A stretch of 42,108 nucleotides of DNA from Gammaproteobacteria bacterium (GCA_027306985.1 DAHUXV010000169.1:1-42108); one strand, 5' to 3'; positions 1 to 11,583 are shown, numbered from the stretch's first letter. Notes: a model not told the origin generated them from the letters alone. Numbers and translations: made by a program.

Positions 1-411
1 GAGCAGCGCCCCAATCCCTACATCACGCGCGAGCTCGCGTTCGATTTCCATTACTTCTTCATGCGCAAGCTCTGGTTCGCGCACATGGCCCGGGCGCTGG
101 TCGCTTTCCCCGGCGGCCTGGGTACGCTGGACGAGCTGACCGAGATCCTGACGCTTGCCCAGACGCGCAAGCTCTCCCGCTCGATTCCGGTGATTCTCTA
201 CGGCTCGGCCTACTGGAAGGAGATCGTGAATTTCGAGGCGCTCTGCCGCCACGGCATGATCGCCGAGGAGGACCTCGGGCTCTTCGAATACGCCGAGGAC
301 CCTGCGGGGGCGCTGCGCTGCCTGCAGCAGCGGCTGGTGGCGGAAGCGAAGGAAGAGCCTTCACCGGCATTCGCCCATTCGCACCACGAGGCGAGGCCCG
401 TCGGCCGATGA
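1..411 (+). CDS. LOG-family (lysine-decarboxylase-like) nucleotide-binding protein, C-terminal part
   Basis: The reading frame is open from base 1, so the start lies outside the window. The visible 136 residues contain PGGLGTLDELTE at about residues 38-49, the PGGxGTxxE signature of the Rossmann-fold LOG/TIGR00730 family. Some members are cytokinin-activating phosphoribohydrolases (AMP-type substrates) and others are uncharacterised. The preceding FDFHYFF...MRKLWF block is typical of the longer bacterial subgroup. The last 20 residues are low in conservation. It is followed after 10 bp by the MBL-fold gene on the same strand, so the two are probably co-transcribed. The family assignment is firm; the substrate cannot be told from sequence. 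Confidence 0.85.
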   Translation, partial: EQRPNPYITRELAFDFHYFFMRKLWFAHMARALVAFPGGLGTLDELTEILTLAQTRKLSRSIPVILYGSAYWKEIVNFEALCRHGMIAEEDLGLFEYAEDPAGALRCLQQRLVAEAKEEPSPAFAHSHHEARPVGR

Positions 412-421
412 TCCCATCGTC

Positions 422-1819
422 ATGCGTGTGACCTTCCTCGGCGCCGCGGGAGCCGTGACCGGCTCGAAATATCTGCTGCAGCTCGGCGCGCGGCGCGTGC
501 TCGTCGACTGCGGGCTCTTCCAGGGCGTGAAACGCCTGCGCGAGCGGAACTGGCAGCCGCTGCCGTTCGAGCCGCGGTCCCTGGATGCGGTGCTGCTGAC
601 CCACGCCCACATCGACCACTCGGGCTATCTGCCGGTGCTCGTCCGCGAGGGCTACCGCGGTCCGGTGTACTGCACCGAGGCGACGCGCAGGCTCCTCGCG
701 CTGGTGCTGCCCGATGCCGCGCGGCTGCAGGAAGAGGAGGCGGAGTTCGCGAACCGGCACGGCTTCTCCAAGCATGCCCCGGCGCGGCCGCTCTACACGG
801 AGGGCGATGCGCGTGCGGCGCTCGAGCTGCTCCACCCCGTGGCCTTGCCGTCCGACATCGCGGTCTGCGCCGGAGTTGGCGCGAGTTACACCCGTGCGGG
901 CCACCTCCTGGGCGCCGCCTCGATCCGGATCGAGGCCCTGGGCGAGGGCGACAGCGAGAGCATTCTCTTCTCAGGCGATCTCGGGCGCACGCACGACCCG
1001 CTGATGCGCGCGCCCGATCCGCCGCCGGCGGCCGACCGGGTGGTGATCGAGTCGACCTACGGGGACCGGCTGCACTCGAACGTCGATGCGGAAACCGAGC
1101 TCGCGGCCCCTCTCGAGCGCACGCTCGCGCGCGGCGGCGTGGTCGTCGTGCCGACCTTCGCCATCGGGCGCGCGCAGCTCCTGCTGCATCTGATCGCGCG
1201 GCTCAAGGCCAGGGGAGCCATTCCCGACGCGCCGGTGTACCTCAACAGCCCGATGGCGGAGGATGCGACGCCGCTCTACCAGGACTATCCGCACGAGCAC
1301 CGATTGAGCGCCATCGAGCTGGCGGCGATGTCGCGCGTAGCGCACTTCGTCAACAGCGTCGAGGAATCGAAGACGCTCAACACCCGCGGGGGGCCCATGA
1401 TCATTCTCTCCGCGAGCGGCATGGCGACCGGCGGCCGCGTGCTGCATCACCTCGAGGCCTTCGCGCCCGACGGACGCAACCTGGTCCTGTTCACGGGCTT
1501 TCAGGCCGCCGGCACGCGTGGCGCAGCCATGCTCGGCGGCGCCGATACGATCAAGGTCCACGGCCAGTGGGTGCCGGTGCGGGCCGAGGTCATGCAGCTT
1601 CGCGGGACCTCCAGCCACGCCGACTATCGGGAGCTCATCGGCTGGCTTGCCGGCTCGCCGCGGGCGCCGCAGCACGTCTTCGTCACCCACGGTGAGCCCG
1701 CGGCGGCGGACGCACTGCGTCAGCACCTGCGCCGCGAGCTCGATGTGGAGGTGACCGTGCCGGAGCAGGGCGAGAGCTTCTCCTGGGGACGGCCCGCAGC
1801 CGGCGCCCCGGCTAGATGA
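422..1819 (+). CDS. MBL-fold/beta-CASP metallo-hydrolase (RNA-processing type)
   Basis: 465 residues. The metallo-beta-lactamase motif HAHIDHSGY (H61, H63, D65, H66) and the later SGDLGR supply the two-zinc site. A beta-CASP insert and the C-terminal RMMBL part follow, with SGMATGGRVLHHL and SSHADYRELIGWL. This is the layout of the CPSF73/Ysh1-like bacterial family, whose characterised members are ribonucleases. Ribonuclease activity here is inferred. No clear Shine-Dalgarno is seen before ATG 422, so it may be translated by coupling to the LOG gene 10 bp upstream. The last 8 bp overlap the convergent hemN. A role in RNA turnover during stress would suit the island but is not shown. Confidence 0.88.
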   Translation: MRVTFLGAAGAVTGSKYLLQLGARRVLVDCGLFQGVKRLRERNWQPLPFEPRSLDAVLLTHAHIDHSGYLPVLVREGYRGPVYCTEATRRLLALVLPDAARLQEEEAEFANRHGFSKHAPARPLYTEGDARAALELLHPVALPSDIAVCAGVGASYTRAGHLLGAASIRIEALGEGDSESILFSGDLGRTHDPLMRAPDPPPAADRVVIESTYGDRLHSNVDAETELAAPLERTLARGGVVVVPTFAIGRAQLLLHLIARLKARGAIPDAPVYLNSPMAEDATPLYQDYPHEHRLSAIELAAMSRVAHFVNSVEESKTLNTRGGPMIILSASGMATGGRVLHHLEAFAPDGRNLVLFTGFQAAGTRGAAMLGGADTIKVHGQWVPVRAEVMQLRGTSSHADYRELIGWLAGSPRAPQHVFVTHGEPAAADALRQHLRRELDVEVTVPEQGESFSWGRPAAGAPAR

Positions 1820-3218
1820 CGCGCGAGAACCGCGGCGGCTGGGCCGCATCGGCGCGCGGGCCGAGATAGCGGTCGAAGCACATCGCGAGCAGGCGCAGCA
1901 GGAGCTGTCCGCGATCGGTGGCCCGGATCTCGCGCGCAGCGACGGTGACGAGGCCGTCGGCCTCGAGCGGCGCCAGCTTCGCGAGCGCCGCGGAGAAATA
2001 TTCGGCAAAGGCGATGCCGTGGCGGTCCTCCACGGTGCGGATGTCGACCACGCCCTGGCACATGATCCGCTGGATCACATCCGCGCGCACGATGTCATCG
2101 AAGCTCGCGGCGAGCCCGCGCCAGATCGGCAGCCGTCCGGCATCGAGGGCTTCCTCCCAGTGCTTCAGATCGCGATGATTCTGGCTGAAGCTGTCAGCCA
2201 CGTGACTGATGGCGCTGACGCCGAGCCCGATGAGGTCGCAATCGGCATGGGTGGTGTATCCCATGAAGTTGCGATGCAGATCGCCGCGCGCCCGCGCGCG
2301 GGCGAGATCGTCCCCGGGCAGCGCGAAGTGATCGAGGCCGATGTACCGGTAGCCGGCGGCGCCGAGCTCCCCGATGGCGAGGCGCAGCAGCGCCAGGCGG
2401 GTCTCGGCATTCGGCAGCGCGGCCGCATCGAGCTGCCGCTGCGCCTTGAACAGCTGCGGCAGATGCGCGTATCCGTACACCGCCACCCGGTCGGGACGGG
2501 CGCGGATCACCGCGCTCAGGGTCCGGCCGAAGCCGGCGACCGTCTGCAGGGGCAGCCCGTAGAGCAGGTCCACGTTGATCGAGCGGAAGCCGCGCTCCCG
2601 GCACTGCGCGATCGCCTCGAGCGTTTGCGCCTCGCTCTGGATGCGGTTGACGGCGCGCTGCACGTCCGGGTCGAAGTCCTGCACACCGAAGCTCGCGCGG
2701 TTGAATCCGAGCTGCGCGAGCGAGTCGATGAAGCCGCTCGCGAGGTAGCGGGGATCGAGCTCGACGGAATAGTCCCTGTCGGGACTCGCCGACAGCAGGA
2801 AGCCGCGGGAGAGGCCCGCGATCAGCCGGGAGAGCTGCTCCGGGCGCAGAAAGTTGGGCGTGCCGCCGCCGAGGTGCAGCTGGTGCACCGGGCGCTTCTC
2901 GGCGAGCAGCGGCGCGAGCAGCGCGACCTCCCGCGACAGGTAGTCGAGGTACCGGTCCGCCGCGGCGTGATCGCGCGTGATGATGCGGTTGCAGCCGCAG
3001 TAGAAGCAGGGGCTCTCGCAGAAGGGAATGTGGACGTAGAGCGAGAGGGGCGCCGCTGCCCCGCAGCGGCCGAGCAGGAGGTGACGCCGGTACTCGGCCT
3101 CGCCGAAATCGGGCGTGAACTCGCGCGCCGTGGGATAGGAGGTGTAACGCGGACCTGCCGTGTCATAGCGCCGCAGCAGGTCCGGATCGAGCTCCGCGGA
3201 GGATTCCATCCGCGGCAT
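1812..3218 (-). CDS. hemN: Oxygen-independent coproporphyrinogen III oxidase (radical SAM)
   Basis: 468 residues, close to the usual 455-460 of HemN. CESPCFYCGCN carries the radical-SAM cysteines C67, C71 and C74 plus the extra C76 typical of HemN. LHLGGGTPNFL, the SVELDPRY strand and VYGYAHLPQLFKAQRQ are family blocks. The enzyme converts coproporphyrinogen III to protoporphyrinogen IX without O2, using SAM and an electron donor, in the cytosol; this is the anaerobic branch of haem synthesis. The start at 3218 is chosen because nine bases downstream (3209) is the only close alternative ATG; the ribosome site is weak for both. It is divergent from the kinase gene at 3278 across about 60 bp. 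Its presence supports a low-oxygen theme. Confidence 0.95.
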   Translation of the reverse strand: MPRMESSAELDPDLLRRYDTAGPRYTSYPTAREFTPDFGEAEYRRHLLLGRCGAAAPLSLYVHIPFCESPCFYCGCNRIITRDHAAADRYLDYLSREVALLAPLLAEKRPVHQLHLGGGTPNFLRPEQLSRLIAGLSRGFLLSASPDRDYSVELDPRYLASGFIDSLAQLGFNRASFGVQDFDPDVQRAVNRIQSEAQTLEAIAQCRERGFRSINVDLLYGLPLQTVAGFGRTLSAVIRARPDRVAVYGYAHLPQLFKAQRQLDAAALPNAETRLALLRLAIGELGAAGYRYIGLDHFALPGDDLARARARGDLHRNFMGYTTHADCDLIGLGVSAISHVADSFSQNHRDLKHWEEALDAGRLPIWRGLAASFDDIVRADVIQRIMCQGVVDIRTVEDRHGIAFAEYFSAALAKLAPLEADGLVTVAAREIRATDRGQLLLRLLAMCFDRYLGPRADAAQPPRFSRVI

Positions 3219-3277
3219 GCTAGCGTCCGCAGCCCGGCCGCGTATCAGGAATTGTGCCTACCGGAGGCCGCCGGAAG

Positions 3278-4882
3278 ATGGGTGAGAATGTGCGGCCTGT
3301 GCTGCCCGAAGCTTTCCGCGGATTGCTCGCGCCGCAGGCGTACCCGCATCCGGTCGCCGGGGTGGATCTCATCGAGACCCACATTTCCTGGGTGCTGCTC
3401 GCGGGCGAGTTCGCCTACAAGATCAAGCGCCCGGTCCGGTATCCATTCGTCGACCTGCGCGCGCCCGAGCGGCGCAAGCTCCTCTGCGAGGAGGAATTGC
3501 GGCTCAATCGCCGGTTCGCCCCGGAGCTCTACCTGGACGTGTGCCGCGTGGTCGGCGGCGGGGGAGGGGCGAGAATCGCAACGGACGGCGCGGACGGTCC
3601 GGTCCTCGAGTACGCCGTGCGCATGCGCCGCTTCGAGGGGAAGCACGAGCTCGATCGGCTGCTCGAGCGCGGCGAGGTCGAGCCGCGCGAGCTGGAGCGC
3701 TTCGGCGGGCAGCTGGCCGCGGTGCACGCGACCCTGCCTGCCGCCTCGCCGCAGTCTCCCTGGGGACGCCCGGAGGAGCTCCGGGCGCTCATGATCCGAA
3801 ACCTCCTCGAGTGCGCACACGCCTCCGAGGTCTTCGGCGCCGCTGAGCCGGTGCTCGCCTTGCGCGGCGCGCTCGAGCAGGCCCTGTCGAGTCGCGCCGA
3901 CTCCCTGGCGGCGCGCCGGGCCGGCGGGCGGGTGCGCGAATGCCACGGCGACCTGCACTCCCGGAACATCGTGCGTCTCGGGGAGCGGCTGGTCGCCTTC
4001 GACTGTCTGGAGTACGAGCCGGCGTTCCGCTGGATCGATGTGGCCGACGAGATCGCCTTCCTCGCGAGCGACCTGACGGCGCGCGAGCGGCCGCTCCACG
4101 CCCACGCGTTCGTCGGCGGGTATCTCGAGCGCAGCGGCGACTACTCCGCCTGCCGGGTTCTGCGGCTCTATCAAGCCCATCGCGCGCTGGTGCGCGCCAA
4201 GGTCGCGGCGCTCGAGGCCGCCACGGCCGGGCAGATGCGGCGGCAGTCTCTGCGCCGCGAGCACGACCGGCTCACCGCCCATGCCGCAAAGTCACTCGCG
4301 CCCCGCACGCCCCTCCTGCTCGTCATGTGCGGACTGTCCGGCTCCGGCAAGACCTGGCTCGCGCGCCGGCTCGCCGAGCGGCTCGGCGCGGTGCAGATCC
4401 GCTCGGATGTCGAGCGCAAGCGCCGGGCAGGGCTCGAGGCGCTGGCGCGCACGCAATCGGCCGTCGCCGAGGGTCTGTACTCCAGCCGGATGAGCGCGGC
4501 CGTGTACGAGGACCTCGCGCGCGCGGCCGAGGACATTCTCGCCGGCGGCTGCAGCGCGATCGTGGATGCGGCCTGCCTGCGGCGCGGGCAGCGCAGCCGA
4601 TTCGCCGACCTCGCCGCCAGGCTCGGGGTGCCGAGCCGGCTCGTGTATTGCGAGGCGCCCGTCGAGACCCTGCGTGCGCGCATCGACGCACGCGAGCGCG
4701 ATGCCTCCGAGGCCGGAGCCGCGGTTCTCGACTGGCAGCTGAATCACTTCGAGCGTCTGCTTGCGCAGGAGCCGTTGGAGGCGATTCGCGTCGAGACCAC
4801 GCGGCCGGAAGCGCTCGAGGCGCTGCTGCGCCAATTGCCTAGCGCCGGTTGCGATGCTCCAGGTCCTGCTCGCGCGAGATGA
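3278..4882 (+). CDS. Aminoglycoside-phosphotransferase-like domain fused to a P-loop kinase (Rv2004c-type)
   Basis: About 534 residues from ATG 3278, preferred because GGAGG lies 11 bp upstream; an in-frame GTG at 3254 would add eight residues. The N-terminal 320 residues are an APH/choline-kinase-like fold: an ISWVLLAGEFAYKIKRP lysine segment, the catalytic loop CHGDLHSRN near residue 222 and metal-binding DCLEYEP. The C-terminal part has a Walker A GLSGSGKT near residue 352 and reads as an AAA/zeta-like small-molecule kinase. The same two-domain layout occurs in M. tuberculosis Rv2004c, a DosR-regulon protein of unknown substrate. Antibiotic resistance is unlikely to be its role. The 3' end overlaps the convergent CBS gene by 44 bp. 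A shorter paralogue lies at 17226-18293. Confidence 0.85.
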   Translation: MGENVRPVLPEAFRGLLAPQAYPHPVAGVDLIETHISWVLLAGEFAYKIKRPVRYPFVDLRAPERRKLLCEEELRLNRRFAPELYLDVCRVVGGGGGARIATDGADGPVLEYAVRMRRFEGKHELDRLLERGEVEPRELERFGGQLAAVHATLPAASPQSPWGRPEELRALMIRNLLECAHASEVFGAAEPVLALRGALEQALSSRADSLAARRAGGRVRECHGDLHSRNIVRLGERLVAFDCLEYEPAFRWIDVADEIAFLASDLTARERPLHAHAFVGGYLERSGDYSACRVLRLYQAHRALVRAKVAALEAATAGQMRRQSLRREHDRLTAHAAKSLAPRTPLLLVMCGLSGSGKTWLARRLAERLGAVQIRSDVERKRRAGLEALARTQSAVAEGLYSSRMSAAVYEDLARAAEDILAGGCSAIVDAACLRRGQRSRFADLAARLGVPSRLVYCEAPVETLRARIDARERDASEAGAAVLDWQLNHFERLLAQEPLEAIRVETTRPEALEALLRQLPSAGCDAPGPARAR

Positions 4883-5285
4883 TGTCGGCGAGCGCGCCGG
4901 CCTCGGCGGCGAGCTGCTTGAGCAGGTCATCGAGACAGACGATTCCGGCGAGCTTGCGCCGCTCGTCCATCACGGGGATGCGCCTCACCCCGTGGGCCTT
5001 CATCCGCTCGACCGCCTGCCCGGCATCCTCGGTCGTGCGGGCGATCACGACGGGCTTGCGCATGATCTCGCGCGCCGTGACCTTCGCCGGATCGCGCTCC
5101 CGGCCGAGCACTTCGACGACGATGTCGCGGTCGGTCACCACGCCGATCGGCGTCTGGTCCTCCTCGTCCTCGACCACTACGACATCGCCGACGTGCCGCT
5201 CCCGCATGAGTCGGGCTATGCCGAGCGCCGTGACCTCGGGAGCGCAGTGGACCACGTCGGGCGTGCAGATCTCTTTCAATAGCAT
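4839..5285 (-). CDS. Two-CBS-domain protein, distal gene of the pfkA cluster
   Basis: 148 residues made almost wholly of a CBS pair (Bateman module). The first repeat runs about residues 8-60 (MRERHVGDVVVVED, GVVTDRDIV), the second about 70-125 (MKAHGVRRIPVMDERRKLAGIVCLDDLL). Such stand-alone proteins bind AMP, ATP or related adenosyl ligands; Hrp1 (Rv2626c) of the DosR regulon is a comparable stand-alone example. ATG 5285 is preceded by a clear GAGGAGA ribosome site. It lies 23 bp after pfkA and is probably last in the ppsA-BON-groEL-CBS-pfkA transcript. The 3' 44 bp are antisense to the kinase gene end. The ligand and target are unknown. Confidence 0.88.
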   Translation of the reverse strand: MLLKEICTPDVVHCAPEVTALGIARLMRERHVGDVVVVEDEEDQTPIGVVTDRDIVVEVLGRERDPAKVTAREIMRKPVVIARTTEDAGQAVERMKAHGVRRIPVMDERRKLAGIVCLDDLLKQLAAEAGALADIISREQDLEHRNRR

Positions 5286-5308
5286 GGCTCTGTCTCCTCG
5301 AGGCGCCG

Positions 5309-6280
5309 TCAGCGCGAGAGCACCTGTGCAAGCTGTATGAAGTCGGCGTCGAGCGGCTTGACCGTGTGAATGACGTCCGAGAGCGCGGTCGCGGTAACGC
5401 GTCCGCCGACGATTCCGAACAGAACTCCGTGGCGGCCGGCCGCCAGGTGCCGCACGGCCGCCGCGCCGAGCAGGGTTGCGCTCAGGCGGTCGAACCCGCA
5501 GGGGGCGCCGCCGCGCTGCACGTGCCCGAGCTTCGTGACGCGCAGCTCGAAGCCGAGCCGCTCGGCATGCTCGGTGAAATAGCGGGCGAGGGCGTCCGCA
5601 TCGTGCGCGGCGCCCTCGGCGACGATGACGATCGCGTGACTCTTGCCGCGCTGATAGGCTTCCCGGATCGCCGTGGCGACCGCCTCCGGACTCTGCTCGG
5701 CTTCCGGGATCACGATGGCCTCGGCGCCGCCGGCGATGCCGGCCATGAGCGCCAGATAGCCGCAGGCGCGACCCATCACCTCGACGAGGAAGACGCGTCC
5801 ATGAGCCGATGCCGTCACCCGCAAGCGGTCGATGGACTCGAGTGCGATGTCGAGGGCCGTCGTCGCGCCAAGTGTCACGTCCGAGCCAGCGAGATCGTTG
5901 TCGATCGTCGAGGCAACGCCGGTAACGCTGGCCCCGCGCCGCGAAAGCGCATGTGCGCCCGACTGGGAGCCGTTGCCGCCGATCACGACGAGGCCGCCGA
6001 TGTCGCGCTGGGAGAGCTGCCGTACGGCGCTCGCCTGACCCTCGTCGGTCAGGAACGCCGGACAGCGGCTCGAGCCGAGCACCGTGCCGCCGCGCTCGAT
6101 GATGCCGCCGACCTCCCGGGGACCGAGCGGCACGAAGTCGCCGGCGATCAGCCCCGTGTAGCCGTGGCGCACGCCGAGCATCTCGCAGCCGAGCGATACG
6201 CCGGTGCGCACGGCCGCGCGGATCGCGGCGTTCATGCCTGGCGCATCGCCGCCGCTCGTGAGGACTGCGATCCGCTTCAT
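5309..6280 (-). CDS. pfkA: 6-phosphofructokinase, PfkA family
   Basis: 323 residues, aligning almost without gaps to E. coli PfkA numbering. G11 (TSGGD), R72, TIDND with catalytic D127, R162 and MGR 169-171 are all present. Effector-site arginines R21, R25 and R154 are also retained. Residue 104 is Gly (GGNGS), which marks the ATP rather than the PPi type. Residue 103, an Asp that helps hold Mg in E. coli, is Asn here. It makes fructose 1,6-bisphosphate from fructose 6-phosphate in the cytosol. ATG 6280 overlaps the stop of the upstream CBS gene by one base (TGATG), so translation is coupled. It sits between two CBS genes and in the same cluster as ppsA, which works in the opposite direction. 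Confidence 0.93.
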   Translation of the reverse strand: MKRIAVLTSGGDAPGMNAAIRAAVRTGVSLGCEMLGVRHGYTGLIAGDFVPLGPREVGGIIERGGTVLGSSRCPAFLTDEGQASAVRQLSQRDIGGLVVIGGNGSQSGAHALSRRGASVTGVASTIDNDLAGSDVTLGATTALDIALESIDRLRVTASAHGRVFLVEVMGRACGYLALMAGIAGGAEAIVIPEAEQSPEAVATAIREAYQRGKSHAIVIVAEGAAHDADALARYFTEHAERLGFELRVTKLGHVQRGGAPCGFDRLSATLLGAAAVRHLAAGRHGVLFGIVGGRVTATALSDVIHTVKPLDADFIQLAQVLSR

Positions 6281-6735
6281 CAGCTTCGCAACACACCCTC
6301 GATGCGCTGCTCGTTGCGGACCGCGCCGGAGAGCTGGCCGATCTGCTCGGCGAGCATGTCGAGCACGTCATCGAGAGACAGAACGCCGGTGAGCAGGCCC
6401 CGCGACCCGACCACCGGCAGGCGGCGTACGCCCATGCGGCGCATGGTGCGCAGCGCCTGATCGATGGAGTCCGACTCTTCCGCCAGCACCGGCTCGCGGT
6501 TCATGACATCGCCGGCGGTGAGGAGCGTCGGATCGGCTCTGCGTGCGATGACGGAGATGACGATGTCGCGGTCCGTCAGCACCCCGACGGGTCTTCCGAC
6601 CTGCGCGTGCGGCTCGGGCTCCACGACGATGAGAAAGCCGACATGCTGCTCACGCATCAGCTCCGCCGCCGCCACGAGATCGGTGCGGGGTGTGACGGTG
6701 ATGACCTGGCGCCTGCAAATCTTTCCGACATTCAT
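6280..6735 (-). CDS. Two-CBS-domain protein directly upstream of pfkA
   Basis: 151 residues with a CBS pair: first repeat about 8-70 (LMREQHVGFLIVVE, GVLTDRDIVISVIA), second about 78-135 (MRRMGVRRLPVVGSRGLLTGVLSLDDVLDML). It is similar in design to the CBS gene at 4839-5285, so the two may be paralogues flanking pfkA. These domains commonly bind AMP/ADP/ATP. The stop overlaps the pfkA start by one base, which strongly suggests a functional link such as adenylate-dependent control of glycolysis; that link is inference. It lies 21 bp downstream of the interrupted groEL in the same direction. Confidence 0.88.
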   Translation of the reverse strand: MNVGKICRRQVITVTPRTDLVAAAELMREQHVGFLIVVEPEPHAQVGRPVGVLTDRDIVISVIARRADPTLLTAGDVMNREPVLAEESDSIDQALRTMRRMGVRRLPVVGSRGLLTGVLSLDDVLDMLAEQIGQLSGAVRNEQRIEGVLRS

Positions 6736-6756
6736 GGTGAGCCCTCCGCGGTCTGT

Positions 6757-8376
6757 TCACATCTCCGGCTCCGCGGCCGTGGGCCCCGCGGGCTTTTCCG
6801 GGCGCTCGGTCATCGTCGCCTCCGTGAGCAGGAGCACGCTGGCGACGGAGACCGCGTTCTCGAGCGCCGTACGCACGACCTTCACGGGATCGACGATGCC
6901 GGCCTCGAGGAGATCGACGTAGCGCTGGCCGGCCGCATCGAAGCCGACATTGCCGCTCCCGTGCAGCATCCGATCGACCACGACGCCGCCGTCGGCGGCC
7001 GAATTCTCCGCGATCCGGCGGGTCGGCGTCTCGAGCGCCCGGCGCAGGATCTGCACCCCCGTGCGCTCATCGCCGGCGCACTGCGCTTCCAGCGCGGTCA
7101 CGGCGCCGGTCGCGCGCAGCAGCGCCAGCCCGCCGCCCGGCACGATGCCTTCGGCCACGGCGGCTTTGGTGGAGCTGATCGCATCGTCGAGCGCTTCCTT
7201 CTTCGTCTTCATCTCCGACTCCGACGGCGCGCCCACCCGGATCACGGCGACGCCGCCCGAGAGCTTCGCCAGGCGCTCCTCGAGCTTCTCGCGGTCGTAG
7301 TCGCTCTTGGTGTCCTCGATCTCCTTGCGGATGGAGCGTATGCGGGCTTCGATCCGCGCCTTCTCGCCCGCGCCGCCGATGATCGTCGTGTCGTCCTTGC
7401 CGACGACGATGCGGTCGGCGCGTCCGAGCTGCGACAGCTCCACGTCCTCGAGCTTGGTGCCCAACTCCTCGGAGATGACTTCCGCGCCCGTGAGCGTGGC
7501 GATGTCCTGCAGCATCGCCTTGCGGCGGTCGCCGAACCCCGGCGCCTTGACCGCGGCGCTCTTGAGCACCCCGCGGATCTGATTGACGATGAGCGTTGCG
7601 AGCGCCTCGCCCTCGATCTCCTCGGCGATGAACAGGATCGGCTTGCCGGACTTGGCCACCTCCTCGAGCAGCCGCAGCATGTCCTTCAGGATGTTGAGCT
7701 TTCGGTCGCAGATCAGGACTTAGGCATGCTCCAGCACGGCCTCCATGCCGGTCGCGTCCGTGACGAAGTAGGGCGAGAGATAGCCGCGGTCGAACTGCAG
7801 CCCTTCCACCACCTCGAGCGCCGTCTCGGTGGTCTTCGATTCCTCCACCGTGATGACACCGTCGCCGCCGACCTTCTCCATCGCCTCGGCCACGAGCTCG
7901 CCGATCGCCGGATCGTTGTGGGCGGAGATGGTCGCCACCTGCGCCTTCTCCCTGCGGCTCTCCACCGGCTTTGCCATGGCCTTCAGCGCCTTCACCGCGG
8001 CTTCGAGCCCGCGATCGAGACCGCGCTTGAGGTCTATGGCGCTGGCGCCGGCGGCGACGTTGCGCACGCCGTCGGCGTAGATCGCCTGGGCGAGTACGGT
8101 CGCGGTGCTGGTGCCGTCGCCCACGACATCGCCGGTCTTCTCGGCTGCCTGGCGCAGCATCTGCGCGCCGAGGTTCTCCTCGGGGTCCTCGAGCTCCATC
8201 TCCTTGGCGATGGTCACCCCGTCGTTGCAGACGATCGGCGTACCCCACTTCTTCTGGATCAGCACGGATTTGGATTTCGGGCCAAGGGTGATGCGCACGG
8301 CGTCCGCGAGCCGGGTAGCCCCGCGGAGCACCTTCTCGCGCGCGGCGGACTGAAACAGCACCCGCTTGGCGGTCAT
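6757..8376 (-). pseudogene. groEL: 60-kDa chaperonin GroEL, interrupted by one in-frame TAA
   Basis: One continuous frame of 540 codons encodes a group I chaperonin ([57 protein letters not shown]). Codon 219 (7722-7720) is TAA, where homologues carry an aromatic residue in a segment like ...A(Y/F)VLI. There is no frameshift; both sides stay in frame and are well conserved. A single change from TAT/TAC would explain it. The product would be 218 residues, with a possible restart at ATG 7680. It lacks the C-terminal GGM repeats, ending AAEPEM, and no groES is adjacent, so it is an accessory GroEL copy. Possibilities are recent decay, a sequencing error or stop readthrough. It lies 5 bp after the BON gene. 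Confidence 0.8.
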
Positions 8377-8381
8377 GAGCT

Positions 8382-9038
8382 TCAGACCCGGACGGTGATC
8401 TCGTTGTGAACGGCCGCGACTCCGGGCGCGGCCCACGCGGCCTGCTGGGCTTCGTCGCGCTCCGCCCACGAGCGCACCTCGCCGCGCAGAGTGATGTCGC
8501 CGCCGCGGGCGTCGATCGTGATGTTGTGGGCGTCTATGAGCGCATTGCGGCGAAACGCCTCGGCGATTTTCCCCTGGATCTCGGCGGGCGCGGTGCGGGG
8601 CTTGAGGCTGATGGAGTTGCGCACGCTGAGCACGCCGCGCACGCGCCTCACGGCCGCTTCCGCGCGCTCGCGCTCGTAGTGCCAGTCGACGGTGCCCTCG
8701 AGGCCCACGTGACCTTCCTTGACGATCGGCCGGATTCTCTCCCAGGCGAGCGGCAGCTCGATCTTGAGCGCCGCGAGCGCATCGCGCGCGAGCTCCGGAT
8801 CGGTCGGCCTGCCGCCGCCGAGCGGCCAGCGCACGGCGAGGTCGTTCGCCACCGCGGCCACGCCGGCGACCCGCTTCACGGCCGCCTCGGCGCGATACTT
8901 CTCATAGGCGCTCGCGGCGTAACCCGTGAGGGTCACCACACCGTTGCCGACCTTGACGGCGATGTCGGTCTCGTTGATCTCCGGGGCCCACTTGAGCTCG
9001 GCTTCCACGTCTCGCTCGATGTCGCTGTCTGCTCTCAT
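8382..9038 (-). CDS. Triple-BON-domain protein
   Basis: 218 residues from ATG 9038, chosen over an ATG 15 bp upstream because GGAGG sits about 8 bp before it. Three BON repeats follow one another: about residues 5-70 ([24 protein letters not shown]), 80-145 ([23 protein letters not shown]) and 150-218 ([25 protein letters not shown]). No signal peptide or membrane segment is seen, so unlike OsmY it is probably cytoplasmic. BON domains are thought to bind phospholipid or other hydrophobic ligands and are common in osmotic-stress proteins. It precedes groEL by 5 bp and follows ppsA by 94 bp. A weak copy of the recurring dyad lies 66 bp upstream. Confidence 0.87.
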   Translation of the reverse strand: MRADSDIERDVEAELKWAPEINETDIAVKVGNGVVTLTGYAASAYEKYRAEAAVKRVAGVAAVANDLAVRWPLGGGRPTDPELARDALAALKIELPLAWERIRPIVKEGHVGLEGTVDWHYERERAEAAVRRVRGVLSVRNSISLKPRTAPAEIQGKIAEAFRRNALIDAHNITIDARGGDITLRGEVRSWAERDEAQQAAWAAPGVAAVHNEITVRV

Positions 9039-9095
9039 GGTCCGATCCTCCAACGCTACGTGAAGCCATCGTGAGCCGCGCGGCAGCGCGTGGAA

Positions 9096-9113
9096 ATACG
9101 CGGAACTACATAG
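9096..9113 (-). promoter_or_regulatory. Weak copy of the recurring stress dyad, upstream of the BON gene
   Basis: On the minus strand it reads CTATGTAGTTCCGCGTAT. The CGCGTAT half fits the pattern; the other half matches only in part. The centre is 66.5 bp before the BON start, inside the distance range of the better copies. It is supported mainly by position, so confidence is low. Confidence 0.25.
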
Positions 9114-9132
9114 CGGCGGCCGCGCGCTCGCC

Positions 9133-11583
<2,451 letters not shown>

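Noticed and set aside
2019-3794. Long open frames antisense to known genes (for example opposite hemN, groEL, ppsA, polX and hyf genes)
   Set aside because: These arise from the high GC third-position bias. Their translations are arginine-, alanine- and histidine-rich, match no family, and the opposite strand carries clear conserved proteins.
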